NCBI RefSeq assembly: GCF_050613145.1 | Contig: NZ_CP192507.1 | Coordinates: 1,302,001-1,366,000, forward strand | Reading direction: 5' to 3' | Source of the DNA: Lysinibacillus_B sp050613145 | GTDB lineage: Bacteria; Bacillota; Bacilli; Bacillales_A; Planococcaceae | DNA length: 64,000 nt | Part shown: positions 6,419 to 14,077 of the stretch, piece by piece | Position numbering within the stretch: position 1 is the stretch's first letter | Layout of the letters: each line of letters begins with the position of its first letter | Notes under the pieces: generated by a model | Seen by the model: the letters and a program-made list of their open reading frames with translations, nothing else | Database searches by the model: none | What the model was told of the DNA's origin: nothing | Translations under genes and position numbers: made by a program

Positions 6419-7408
6419 ATGGATAAACTAATTGATTCAAAACAACTGCAAGAATTATTCAAGATTTCAAGGACTACATTACACAGAATGGAAAAGGAAG
6501 GTCTGCCGTTTACTCAAATCGGGAAATCCAAACGTTACAATATTGAAGAAGTTAAAGTCTGGATAGACGATAGGCAACGTGGAATAGAGAACTTAGTGAT
6601 TGGTGAAGTTTATCATAATCAGGAAATTGCCAAAGCCTTTAAGTGCTCTACGCAGGGAGGTATGAGACGATCACATTCAACGAATACGCTTGTTATATTT
6701 TCTGATCACACTAAAGGTATTTATGAAGATAAATGGATCATTAATAGTGAGGGAGAGGAAATACTTCTTTACACAGGAATGGGACAAGAAGGAGATCAGG
6801 ATATAGAGTTTGGCCAAAATAAAACACTTAATGAATCTAGAACTAATGGTGTTCGAGTGTATTTATTCGAGGCGTTTAAATCAGGTGAACATGTATTTAA
6901 AGGGCAAGTAGAGCTTGTTCAAGATCCTTATACGGAGTTACAAGCAGGAAGAACTGTCTGGATGTTTCCGCTTCGTATTGTTGGGAATAAATATTTAATT
7001 CCAGAAGATTTATTAAAAGAGAAGGAACAGGAGAAGGTAAAAGAAGCTCAAAAATTGAACAATCAAGATCTATTTAATCGAGCTAAGAATGCGGATCGTC
7101 TTGGCCAACGATATACGACTTCTAAGACCTTTGATCGTGATCCATATGTTTCTGAATATGTAAAACGTCGAGCCAATGGTATTTGTGATCTTTGTGGAAA
7201 TCCTGCCCCTTTTAATGACAAGAAAGGAAGGCCTTATTTAGAAAGTCATCATATTAAATGGTTAAGCAAAGGCGGAGAAGATACAATTTACAATACAGTT
7301 GCATTAGATCCTTCGTGTCATAAAAAAATGCATATTTTAGATTTAGAAGAAGATGTGAAAGAACTACTTGCTAAGAGTGATGAATATAAGTCTAAAGAGA
7401 ATAATTGA
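6419..7408 (+). CDS. Type IV-like restriction protein: HTH + SRA-like + HNH nuclease
   Basis: A 329-residue protein with three parts. Residues 3-52 form a MerR/excisionase-type HTH (SKQLQELFKISRTTLHRMEK, then IGKSKRYNIEEVKVWI). Residues about 60-190 match the SRA-like recognition domain of McrA-type enzymes (GGMRRSHSTNTLVIFSD, YTGMGQEGDQD, NGVRVYLFEAF). Residues 250-305 are an HNH nuclease: CDLC at 256-259, ESHHI at 275-279, then PSCHKKMH with Cys300 and His301/His305. Family members cut DNA carrying modified bases, so the inferred role is defence against phages with modified genomes. Whether the HTH adds target choice or autoregulation is unknown. It has its own upstream gap and a terminator after it. 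Confidence 0.8.
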   Translation: MDKLIDSKQLQELFKISRTTLHRMEKEGLPFTQIGKSKRYNIEEVKVWIDDRQRGIENLVIGEVYHNQEIAKAFKCSTQGGMRRSHSTNTLVIFSDHTKGIYEDKWIINSEGEEILLYTGMGQEGDQDIEFGQNKTLNESRTNGVRVYLFEAFKSGEHVFKGQVELVQDPYTELQAGRTVWMFPLRIVGNKYLIPEDLLKEKEQEKVKEAQKLNNQDLFNRAKNADRLGQRYTTSKTFDRDPYVSEYVKRRANGICDLCGNPAPFNDKKGRPYLESHHIKWLSKGGEDTIYNTVALDPSCHKKMHILDLEEDVKELLAKSDEYKSKENN

Positions 7409-7454
7409 TTATCTCGTGAGGAAGCATTTACAAATTGTTAAATAGGTTATGAAG

Positions 7455-7490
7455 GCATCCACAAGAATTTTCGTGGGTGCTTTTCCTTTG
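7455..7490 (+). terminator. Intrinsic terminator of the HNH gene
   Basis: GCATCCAC pairs with GTGGGTGC, with an A/T-rich loop, followed by TTTTCCTTT. Confidence 0.75.
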
Positions 7491-7572
7491 TGATCGGCCA
7501 AATAAAAAGATCGAAGCAATAAGCCTCAATCTTCTATTTAAAATCTTGCCCCCGACAACGTATTTTAGGTAA

Positions 7573-7596
7573 ACCGTATTCAAAACCGTATTCAAA
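7573..7596. repeat. Tandem 12-bp repeat
   Basis: ACCGTATTCAAA occurs twice in perfect tandem. It lies in a gene-free stretch at the ragged end of the island. A former integrase core site is one possible explanation, but no integrase is present. Confidence 0.5.
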
Positions 7597-7613
7597 GAAT
7601 TTTACGATAACTA

Positions 7614-7677
7614 AAAAAGCCTTGACATCATTGGTATTATAGGCTTTTCTGCATTATTGGGCTATACTTTTCAACAG
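7614..7677 (+). repeat. Diverged direct repeat, copy 1 (hairpin type)
   Basis: A 64-bp segment roughly 80 percent identical by eye to 8295-8357. It begins with an AAAGCCT / AGGCTTT hairpin and ends ATACTTTTCAACAG. The second copy serves as the terminator of the degraded gene at 8128, so this copy may be the leftover end of a related, lost gene. Confidence 0.6.
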
Positions 7678-7890
7678 TGAAAACACGAATTTCATACAAA
7701 TGTATGAGATATGAAAACCTTGTGAAATAAAGGTTTTGTCAATTGACAGATGTCAATGGGCTTCATTATAGCATATTTAACCATGTTCAAAAAAATATCT
7801 TTCAAGCTATTTCTCCAACAAGCTTATTCTAGCACCAAATGATAAATTATGAGACGAGAAATACAAAAAATTATATATGATTATCTATCC

Positions 7891-8058
7891 GAGCAAAAGC
7901 CCGCCGCATCCGGTCAAAAACACCCCGGCGCGAGTAAAAAACCTTGCCGTATCCCAGCAAAAGCCTGCCGTATGCGGTCAAAAAGCCACGGTATCCGAGC
8001 AAAAAGTCGCTGCATCCGGTCAAAACACCTCGGCACGAGCAAAATCTTGCCGTATCAA
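7891..8058. repeat. Degenerate 20-22 nt tandem repeat array, eight units
   Basis: Eight consecutive units of 20-22 nt start at 7891, 7913, 7934, 7955, 7977, 7997, 8019 and 8039. Consensus is roughly GNCAAAANNC-NTGCCGTATCC. Units differ from each other by several substitutions and there are no spacers. Open frames through the array (such as 7849-8085) are an effect of the near-multiple-of-three unit and look non-coding. Related units occur at 61787-61839 and about 63191-63208. Confidence 0.75.
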
Positions 8059-8127
8059 GTCAAAATTGAAGAAAACCCCCACTGATTGAAGTTTCACTTT
8101 ATACTATAATGTAGCTGAGGTGATCAC

Positions 8128-8306
8128 ATGGGATAGCTGAAATAGTTACGGTTGTATTCATCATATTAAAGCTAACAGAAGTGATTGCGTGGTCGTGGTG
8201 GTTAGTCCTATTACCAGCAATCATTTCTTTTAGCGTGTATGCTATCATACTGGTGATAAAATTAGTCATAGTGATTATTACTGTAACCGCGATGAAAAAG
8301 CCTTAA
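8128..8306 (+). pseudogene. Frameshifted small membrane protein (Tmemb Fragile-X-F-like)
   Basis: GAGGTGATCAC leads into ATG at 8128, but the ATG frame stops after two codons. The frame starting at 8133 continues for 57 codons as IAEIVTVVFIILKLTEVIAW, then SWWLVLLPAIISFSVYAIIL and a membrane-spanning tail ending AMKKP. The EIxTVVFIxLKLT...WSWWLVLLPxII pattern is that of the small Transmembrane Fragile-X-F phage-type proteins, normally about 60 residues. Loss of one base after codon 2 would explain the break. An unusual in-frame start cannot be fully excluded. It marks former phage-derived sequence at the island end. Confidence 0.65.
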
Positions 8307-8357
8307 TATCCTTGATATCATAGGCTTTTTGCATGATTTAGTTATACTTTTTAACAG
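8295..8357 (+). repeat. Diverged direct repeat, copy 2 / terminator
   Basis: AAAAAGCCT pairs with AGGCTTTTT across an 18-base loop and overlaps the stop of the degraded gene. The whole 63-bp segment matches 7614-7677, so the two copies bracket about 620 bp of gene-poor DNA. Confidence 0.6.
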
Positions 8358-8433
8358 GTGTGTTGATTATAAAAATATCGGTAGGTAATTAGCACGATTT
8401 TTTAATGGAATGGTTGATAAAAGGCGCTTGCTC

Positions 8434-8627
8434 GTTGATTGGAGCGAAGGCGACTTGACTCCTGCAGGAGAAAGATCAAAGGCTAAAGTCGCCACGTCCT
8501 GTGGCAACGCCTTTGTGAGCAACATCATGTTGCCCCGAGTTGAAAATCCATTTATTTCGGCAATAGCCGAAATAAATTAGTTGAAGCCGTGCCTGCGGAA
8601 AGCGAGTCAGCCGTAGCGGAAATCAAC
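8434..8627. repeat. Dispersed structured intergenic repeat, full-length copy
   Basis: The element is closed by GTTGATT (8434-8440) and AATCAAC (8621-8627). It contains GGCGAC...GACTCCTGCAGGAG, CCTGTGGCAACGCC and GCCTGCGGAAAGCGAGTCAG, plus a perfect 12-bp hairpin with AATA loop at 8550-8577. Parts recur at 50870-50903 and 51115-51239. GC-rich elements of this kind are widespread between genes in Bacillales; their function is unknown. The stretch 8358-8433 before it shows nothing else. Confidence 0.65.
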
Positions 8628-8712
8628 GTATTCTACTGTTCTATTTAACAATAAAAGGTAAATCAACATGCTTGACTTTTTAACAATACATTACGAAAAA
8701 GAGGGATTTGCT

Positions 8713-9747
8713 TTGATTTTACAACAAATTCTTTTGCATATTTTTCATAAATTGAATAACGAACGGACGATCAATGCGGGCTACCATTTGCTTCGTGGAA
8801 AGCGTTCAGGTCAGACGATTCAAGATGTCGGGATTTTTAAGTTGTATCCGTATTTTGGCTTGTTAAGAAAGCTATCTCGTCAAACATTTGAGCAAGAAGT
8901 GCAACTATTACGAGATAACGGTTACATAATGGTAGAAGAAAATGATTATTTTACGTTAACGGCAGCAGGTGAGGAACAGGGAAGTCAATTACAGCTTCCG
9001 TATTTTGACGGCTGGCATTACCGCGGAAATGAGCATACTTTTTTCGCGCGGCTATCGCTCATTGTCCAAAGCTTGTCTAACCAATCTGCCTGCATTCTAG
9101 CTTTTATACCCGTACAACGAGACGAACAAATTCAAGCGTGGTGTCGTCAATTTTTACGGGATGTTAAGTATCAGTCCACTGCGATCCAGCAGCCCCTTTA
9201 TGAAGAAATCATCAGTAGCTTAGAGCAGTCAACGATGTCTACTTTACAGAAAGAGTTACTGATGAACCGTTTAACGGGTGTTGGGGTAATCGGTATACCG
9301 TGGCAGCAACTGAGCTTTGAATATCAGATGCCCGAGTTAGATTGTCAACTGCAATTTGTGAGTGGGCTTCATCGCTGGCTTGATGCAATAAACCGTGATG
9401 GAACGCGCTGGCCGTACTTATCGAAATTGGCAGAACAGATTCGCATTGAAAATGTATTGACTGAATCAGCGTATCAAACGGCACAGCTCTATCATCAGGG
9501 CTATCCGATCGAGCAAATTTGTATTATGAGACGTTTAAAACAGAGCACCATTGAGGATCATTTAGTTGAGTTAGCGATGAATGAGCCAACGTTTGATATT
9601 ACCTCATTTGTGACAATTGAAGAGCAACGACAAGTGCATAGTATGGTGGAAGATTATGCGACGCGAAAATTAAAAGTATTACATACAGTACTACCACATT
9701 TAACGTATTTTCAAATTCGCTTAGCTCTTGCGAAAGGGGAGGTGTAG
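8713..9747 (+). CDS. ypbB: YpbB-like helix-turn-helix protein
   Basis: A 344-residue cytoplasmic protein matching Bacillus YpbB, encoded directly upstream of recQ in many Bacillales. The N-terminus (LILQQILLHIFHKLNNERTI, then LLRGKRSGQTIQD) and a C-terminal HTH with YHQGYPIEQICIMRRLKQST, a repeat-like helical domain also found at helicase C-termini, are the recognisable parts. I prefer the TTG at 8713, preceded by AGAGGG, to the ATG at 8668, which lacks a ribosome site. Only three bases separate it from recQ, so the two act from one transcript; a role as RecQ partner is inference. Confidence 0.75.
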   Translation: MILQQILLHIFHKLNNERTINAGYHLLRGKRSGQTIQDVGIFKLYPYFGLLRKLSRQTFEQEVQLLRDNGYIMVEENDYFTLTAAGEEQGSQLQLPYFDGWHYRGNEHTFFARLSLIVQSLSNQSACILAFIPVQRDEQIQAWCRQFLRDVKYQSTAIQQPLYEEIISSLEQSTMSTLQKELLMNRLTGVGVIGIPWQQLSFEYQMPELDCQLQFVSGLHRWLDAINRDGTRWPYLSKLAEQIRIENVLTESAYQTAQLYHQGYPIEQICIMRRLKQSTIEDHLVELAMNEPTFDITSFVTIEEQRQVHSMVEDYATRKLKVLHTVLPHLTYFQIRLALAKGEV

Positions 9748-9750
9748 TGT

Positions 9751-11187
9751 GTGTTAGAACAAACATTACAACAAGTTTTTGGCTACGATACATTTCGACC
9801 CGGGCAGAAGGAAGTTATTGAGCAGTTACTCGAAGGACGTGACTGTATCGCCTTGTTACCGACAGGGATGGGGAAATCTTTATGTTACCAGCTACCAGGC
9901 TATCTGTTTGAAAAAACAGTGCTTATTGTGTCACCGCTGCTTTCTTTAATGCAGGACCAAGTCGATCAGTTAAAGCAACGCGGTGAAAAGCGGGTTGTGG
10001 CGTTAAATTCTTTCCTATCGCCAAATGAAAAGGCATACGCGCTCCATTTTTTACATGAATATCGTTTTATTTTTACATCCCCTGAAATGCTCACACAGCA
10101 GCCCGTTCGTGAGCGTTTAATGGAGATGGATTTGTCACTTATTGTGGCGGATGAGGCTCATTGTATCTCGCAATGGGGGTTTGACTTTAGACCGGATTAT
10201 TTACGGATAGGTGAAATTTTGCGGCCTAATCGTCCACCGATTTTAGCATTAACAGCAACAGCGACAGATTCGGTATTAGCCGATATTAAAACGTATTTAC
10301 ACATGAAAGAGCCGTATCAATTTATCCATCATGTAGACCGGGAAAATATTAAACTTGCCAAATATACATTTTCTCTAAAAGAAGAGAAGCAACATTGGAT
10401 TTTACAGCACGTCACAAGTACAAAAGGCCCAGGTATTATTTATATGCCATCCCGAAAAAAATGTGATGAATTCAGTCAACTATTAATTGAGCGAGGCATT
10501 TCTGCAGTAAGCTACCACGCTGGGAAAGAAGTGGATGATCGGCAATTTATTCAGCAGCAGTTTATTCAAGGGGATGTAGAGTGGATTGTAGCAACCAATG
10601 CATTTGGCATGGGGGTACATAAGCACAATATTCGACAAGTAATTCATGAGTCCATGCCAGCGAATGTATCGAACTATATGCAAGAAATAGGACGCGCAGG
10701 ACGCGATGGGGAAGACGCGTTAGCCATCTTACTCTATGCAGAAGGAGACGAGCATTACGCGCATTATGTGGCGATTGAAGATTTACCAAAGTATGCCCAT
10801 GTGGATGCATATGTTCAACGTGTGCAACTGCAAGAAAATCCTAAAATAATGCTCGAAACAGGCGAAATATCAGAAACGGCCTACCGCGTGTTGGCGTATT
10901 GGATGCAGCAGGAAGCACCGCAAGCTGTCAAAAAACGACTAGCTCAAATGGAAGCTGAAAAATATCAGGCGGTGCAAGAAATGCTTCAAATCATTGATAC
11001 ATCTAACTGTATGCGCTATCAGCTCGTTCAGTATTTTGGACAAAAACTGACCGCTGTACACGCCATTTGCTGCAGCAATTGTGGCTTTAATGTCGCCGAT
11101 GTAACGGAATCTCGTGAATTGCTTCAACATAGAAAAACAATGCATTGGGAAGAACGTTTGCGAAAATTGTTGTTTGGGCGTAACTGA
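9751..11187 (+). CDS. recQ: RecQ-type ATP-dependent DNA helicase (short, RecS-like)
   Basis: A 478-residue 3'-5' DNA helicase acting in recombinational repair and fork processing. Motif I LLPTGMGKSLCYQLPG (about residues 34-49), the DEAHC Walker B box followed by ISQWGFDFRPDY, motif III LALTATAT, and VATNAFGMGVHK and IGRAGRDGE of the second RecA domain are all present. The zinc-binding region retains cysteines near the end (CMRYQLVQYFG, CCSNCG). There is no HRDC domain, so it is the short form like B. subtilis RecS. GTG start behind GGGGAGGTG; coupled to ypbB. Confidence 0.93.
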   Translation: MLEQTLQQVFGYDTFRPGQKEVIEQLLEGRDCIALLPTGMGKSLCYQLPGYLFEKTVLIVSPLLSLMQDQVDQLKQRGEKRVVALNSFLSPNEKAYALHFLHEYRFIFTSPEMLTQQPVRERLMEMDLSLIVADEAHCISQWGFDFRPDYLRIGEILRPNRPPILALTATATDSVLADIKTYLHMKEPYQFIHHVDRENIKLAKYTFSLKEEKQHWILQHVTSTKGPGIIYMPSRKKCDEFSQLLIERGISAVSYHAGKEVDDRQFIQQQFIQGDVEWIVATNAFGMGVHKHNIRQVIHESMPANVSNYMQEIGRAGRDGEDALAILLYAEGDEHYAHYVAIEDLPKYAHVDAYVQRVQLQENPKIMLETGEISETAYRVLAYWMQQEAPQAVKKRLAQMEAEKYQAVQEMLQIIDTSNCMRYQLVQYFGQKLTAVHAICCSNCGFNVADVTESRELLQHRKTMHWEERLRKLLFGRN

Positions 11188-11264
11188 AACGATTTCGACC
11201 GTTTACTTTTCTCGTAAATTTCGTCATAATATGAAATAGATAGCGAAGTTTGGAGGGTGTGCAA

Positions 11265-11924
11265 ATGACAAAAGAGGACTATCGCGAAAAAATCGAAGAA
11301 GATCGTCAAGAAATTGAGCTCGAAACGACTAAATCTAGAATGTCTCGCTCAAAAGGTAAAGTAAAAAAGCGTAAAAGCCCACTTATGCCTACTTTACTTG
11401 TCATCTTCATATTTATTCCGTTATTAGTGCTTATTTATACGCAATTTATTTATGAACCTACTAGTCCAGTAGAAACAGTAGAACAAGCAAATGATGTTGT
11501 ACAAGTGGAAAAAAATGAACCGCCAGTAGTAGCTGAAGCAGCAGATGATGAGGAAGATGAAGGCGAGAAAAAAGACGGGAAAGCAACTTCTGAAAAACTA
11601 GATGATTTATCGGAAGAGCAGAAAAAAGAATTAGCAGCAGCTCAAGCATCAGCAGCGGCTGAGGCAGCAAAAGTGGCCGAAGAAAAAGCAGCAGCTGAGC
11701 AAAAGGCAAAGGAAGAAGCAAAAAAGAAAGCCGAGGAAGAGGCTAAGCGTCAAGCAGAGGAAGCTGCGAAATCGAAAAAAACGCATACAGTCCAATCAAA
11801 TGAGACATTATACCGTATCGCGATGAATTATTATAATGATCCAAGTGCAGTGGAAAAAATCAAACAAGCAAACGGTTTAAATTCAGAATCCATTTATGTT
11901 GGACAAACACTTGTTTTACCGTAA
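11265..11924 (+). CDS. ypbE: LysM-domain membrane protein (YpbE-like)
   Basis: A 219-residue single-pass membrane protein. A basic cytoplasmic N-terminus of about 42 residues (SRSKGKVKKRKS) is followed by one membrane segment (LLVIFIFIPLLVLIYTQFIY). An acidic then Ala/Glu/Lys-rich extracellular linker follows, and a C-terminal LysM module (THTVQSNETLYRIAMNYYND to the end) predicted to bind peptidoglycan. GGAGGGTG precedes the ATG at 11265, which I prefer to a TTG 15 bases earlier. It occupies the B. subtilis ypbE position after recQ; the CAAX protease gene ypbD found between them there is absent. Confidence 0.8.
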   Translation: MTKEDYREKIEEDRQEIELETTKSRMSRSKGKVKKRKSPLMPTLLVIFIFIPLLVLIYTQFIYEPTSPVETVEQANDVVQVEKNEPPVVAEAADDEEDEGEKKDGKATSEKLDDLSEEQKKELAAAQASAAAEAAKVAEEKAAAEQKAKEEAKKKAEEEAKRQAEEAAKSKKTHTVQSNETLYRIAMNYYNDPSAVEKIKQANGLNSESIYVGQTLVLP

Positions 11925-11959
11925 AATAATATGATATGTGTACATAAAGTACAATATGG

Positions 11960-11996
11960 AAAAAGACGGACCCATGTCAATGGAGTCGTCTTTTTC
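11960..11996 (+). terminator. Intrinsic terminator
   Basis: AAAAAGACG pairs with CGTCTTTTT, with an inner CCAT/ATGG stem. Confidence 0.85.
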
Positions 11997-12017
11997 TAAT
12001 GAATGGGAGGAAGCTAG

Positions 12018-12782
12018 ATGACCTGGATGTATGTCGTGTTTTGCATCTTGCTTCTTTTTGTGCTCTATATGGTAAAAGAAGCACATGAAAATAATATTCG
12101 CACACATACGGTGCAAGCTACAGGGAATGAAGATCAATTTGCTGTGTTCTTTATTTCGGATGTCCACAATCGGCGGATGTCCACGCATATGCTGCAACAA
12201 ATAAAGTCGGTAGAAGCTGTCATTATTGGTGGAGATTTTGCAGATAAACGTGTGCCACTAAAGCAGATAAAGGAAAACTTACAAAAGCTTAGGAAGCTCG
12301 GACCCATCTACTTTATTTGGGGAAATAACGACCGAGAAGTAGGAGAAGAGCAGTTCCGGGCATTATTGGCTCAGTATGATGTAACCGTTGTGGAAAATGA
12401 TGCTGTTTTGTTGCCAAACAGGGCAAATTCGACATGGATTAGTGCAATTGACGATACATCGACACGTGCTTATAGTTTTGAAAAGGCTCTTGAAAAATGT
12501 CAGGACGGAGATATTACGCTGTTTGTTTCACATAACCCCCAAGTATTTTATAAAGCGTATCCGTTGCATAAACCAACATTAATGATGGGTGGACATTTAC
12601 ACGGTGGACAAATTCGATTAGGGTCATTTGGTGTGCATCCACACGGCTCATTTTCTATACGAAAGGGTGTACCTACTTTAGTGAGTAATGGGTACGGGAC
12701 AACGCTTATGCCTCTTCGTTTGATGGCCAAACCAGAGTGTCATATCATTACGATCACATGCCAAAAAGCTGATTGCATATAA
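12018..12782 (+). CDS. ypbG: Membrane-anchored metallophosphoesterase (YpbG-like)
   Basis: A 254-residue calcineurin-type phosphoesterase tethered by one N-terminal membrane segment (VVFCILLLFVLYMV). The metal-binding motifs appear in order: SDVHN, IIGGDFAD, WGNNDRE, SHNP and GGHLHGGQ. The final GGHxHGGQ is typical of the YkuE/YpbG group, whose substrates are uncertain. Ribosome site GGGAGGAAG. It follows ypbE as in B. subtilis, separated by a terminator. Confidence 0.8.
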   Translation: MTWMYVVFCILLLFVLYMVKEAHENNIRTHTVQATGNEDQFAVFFISDVHNRRMSTHMLQQIKSVEAVIIGGDFADKRVPLKQIKENLQKLRKLGPIYFIWGNNDREVGEEQFRALLAQYDVTVVENDAVLLPNRANSTWISAIDDTSTRAYSFEKALEKCQDGDITLFVSHNPQVFYKAYPLHKPTLMMGGHLHGGQIRLGSFGVHPHGSFSIRKGVPTLVSNGYGTTLMPLRLMAKPECHIITITCQKADCI

Positions 12783-12797
12783 TGCGACAGCTTTTTT
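12763..12797 (+). terminator. Intrinsic terminator of ypbG
   Basis: AAAAAGCTG pairs with CAGCTTTTTT; the 5' arm lies inside the end of the coding region. Confidence 0.75.
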
Positions 12798-13036
12798 AGA
12801 TAGGAAAGATACGTATCCGCGAAGGTGTGTCTTTCTGAAAGCATTAGGACGGTATTAAGTACTTAACAATTCGTGCATTGGAGGACTGTATGAAGGAATA
12901 AGGAAACTTGTTGAAACGAGCGGAAATTTTGTGACAAGGGTTCTGTTAAACAGACAAATCGTCGAATAGGCTCGAAATAGGGAAGGAAAAGCGGTACACT
13001 AAGAGTAATTGGATTTTTAGAAGGAAGGTTTTACTC

Positions 13037-13993
13037 ATGGAAAAAGTAGATGCAATTATTGTCGGTGGAGGCCCATGTGGATTATCGGCAGCAATTGAGC
13101 TTCAAAAAATAGGATTAAAGCCAATTGTCATTGAAAAAGGGAATATTGTTAATGCATTATACCATTACCCGACACACCAAATATTTTTTAGTACAAGTGA
13201 AAAATTAGCGATTGGCGATGTGCCATTTATTATAGAGGAGCGCAAACCGCGCCGAAATCAGGCGCTTGTGTACTATCGTGAAGTAGTAAAAGCGAAAAAT
13301 ATCCAAGTAAATCGCTTTGAAAAAGTAAATCGTGTAGACAAAAAAGATAGCCAATTTATTGTTTCTACGACAAAAGGTCAATATGAAACGCCTTATGTAG
13401 TCATTGCGACAGGTTATTACGATCATCCGAATTATATCGGTATTCCGGGCGAGGATTTGCCGAAAGTGCATCATTATTTCAAAGAAGCGCATGCATTTTT
13501 TGATACGGATGTGGTCGTAATTGGGGGCAAAAATTCAGCTGTTGATGCAGCGTTAGAGTTGAACAAAGCAAGTGCCCGTGTGACGGTTGTGTACCGAGGA
13601 AGTGAGTATTCACCTAGCGTCAAACCATGGATTTTACCAGAGTTTGATGCGTGTGTTCGCAATGGGGAAATTACAATGCACTTTGAAAGTCATGTCGCAG
13701 AAATTTATGAAGATAAGGTCGTCATTGACGTACAAGGTGAGAAGAAAATAGTGAAAAATGACTTTGTCTTTGCGATGACAGGCTATCATCCGGATCATGA
13801 TTTTATTCGTGAAATGGGTGTGAACATCGATGAAGAAACGGGACGCCCATACTTTAACCCTGAAACGATGGAAACAAATGTAGAGAACTTGTTTATTGCT
13901 GGCGTCATTGCAGCAGGGAACAATGCCAATGAAATCTTTATCGAAAACGGTCGCTTCCATGGTGACCTCATTGCCAATAAAATTAACGGATAA
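13037..13993 (+). CDS. ypdA: YpdA-type bacillithiol disulfide reductase
   Basis: A 318-residue flavoprotein of the thioredoxin-reductase-like class that reduces oxidised bacillithiol with NADPH. The FAD-binding motif IIVGGGPCGLSAAIEL is at residues 7-22 and the NADPH motif VVVIGGKNSAVDAALEL at about 156-172. The C-terminal FIAGVIAAGNNANEIFIENG closes the FAD site. The CxxC redox pair of thioredoxin reductase is missing, as expected. It fits with bshA (bacillithiol synthesis) elsewhere in the window. AGAAGGAAGG precedes the ATG. B. subtilis has ypdA in the same neighbourhood. Confidence 0.88.
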   Translation: MEKVDAIIVGGGPCGLSAAIELQKIGLKPIVIEKGNIVNALYHYPTHQIFFSTSEKLAIGDVPFIIEERKPRRNQALVYYREVVKAKNIQVNRFEKVNRVDKKDSQFIVSTTKGQYETPYVVIATGYYDHPNYIGIPGEDLPKVHHYFKEAHAFFDTDVVVIGGKNSAVDAALELNKASARVTVVYRGSEYSPSVKPWILPEFDACVRNGEITMHFESHVAEIYEDKVVIDVQGEKKIVKNDFVFAMTGYHPDHDFIREMGVNIDEETGRPYFNPETMETNVENLFIAGVIAAGNNANEIFIENGRFHGDLIANKING

Positions 13994-13995
13994 AT

Positions 13996-14036
13996 AAAGT
14001 CGTGGATGCTACAACATAGAGCATCCACCACTTTAT
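13996..14036. terminator. Bidirectional terminator between ypdA and ansA
   Basis: GTGGATGCT pairs with AGCATCCAC, extended by AAAGT / CTTTAT at the base; it lies between convergent genes. Confidence 0.75.
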
Positions 14037-14077
14037 GTTAAATTGCGCTAAAATGATGTCAAAAATCGTAATGTCTT

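Noticed and set aside
7891..8058. Possible CRISPR array
   Set aside because: Units are contiguous, degenerate and of 20-22 nt with no unique spacers; no cas gene is in the window.
7849..8089. Two overlapping open frames through the tandem repeat region
   Set aside because: Both frames consist of the 20-22 nt repeat, have no ribosome site and give unrelated basic peptides; the openness follows from the repeat composition.
8434..8627. Insertion sequence
   Set aside because: There is no transposase frame or target-site duplication; the GC-rich blocks recur as a short intergenic repeat instead.
11461..11721. Leu/Pro-rich antisense open frame
   Set aside because: It is the complement of the Ala/Glu/Lys-rich linker of the LysM protein and has no ribosome site.
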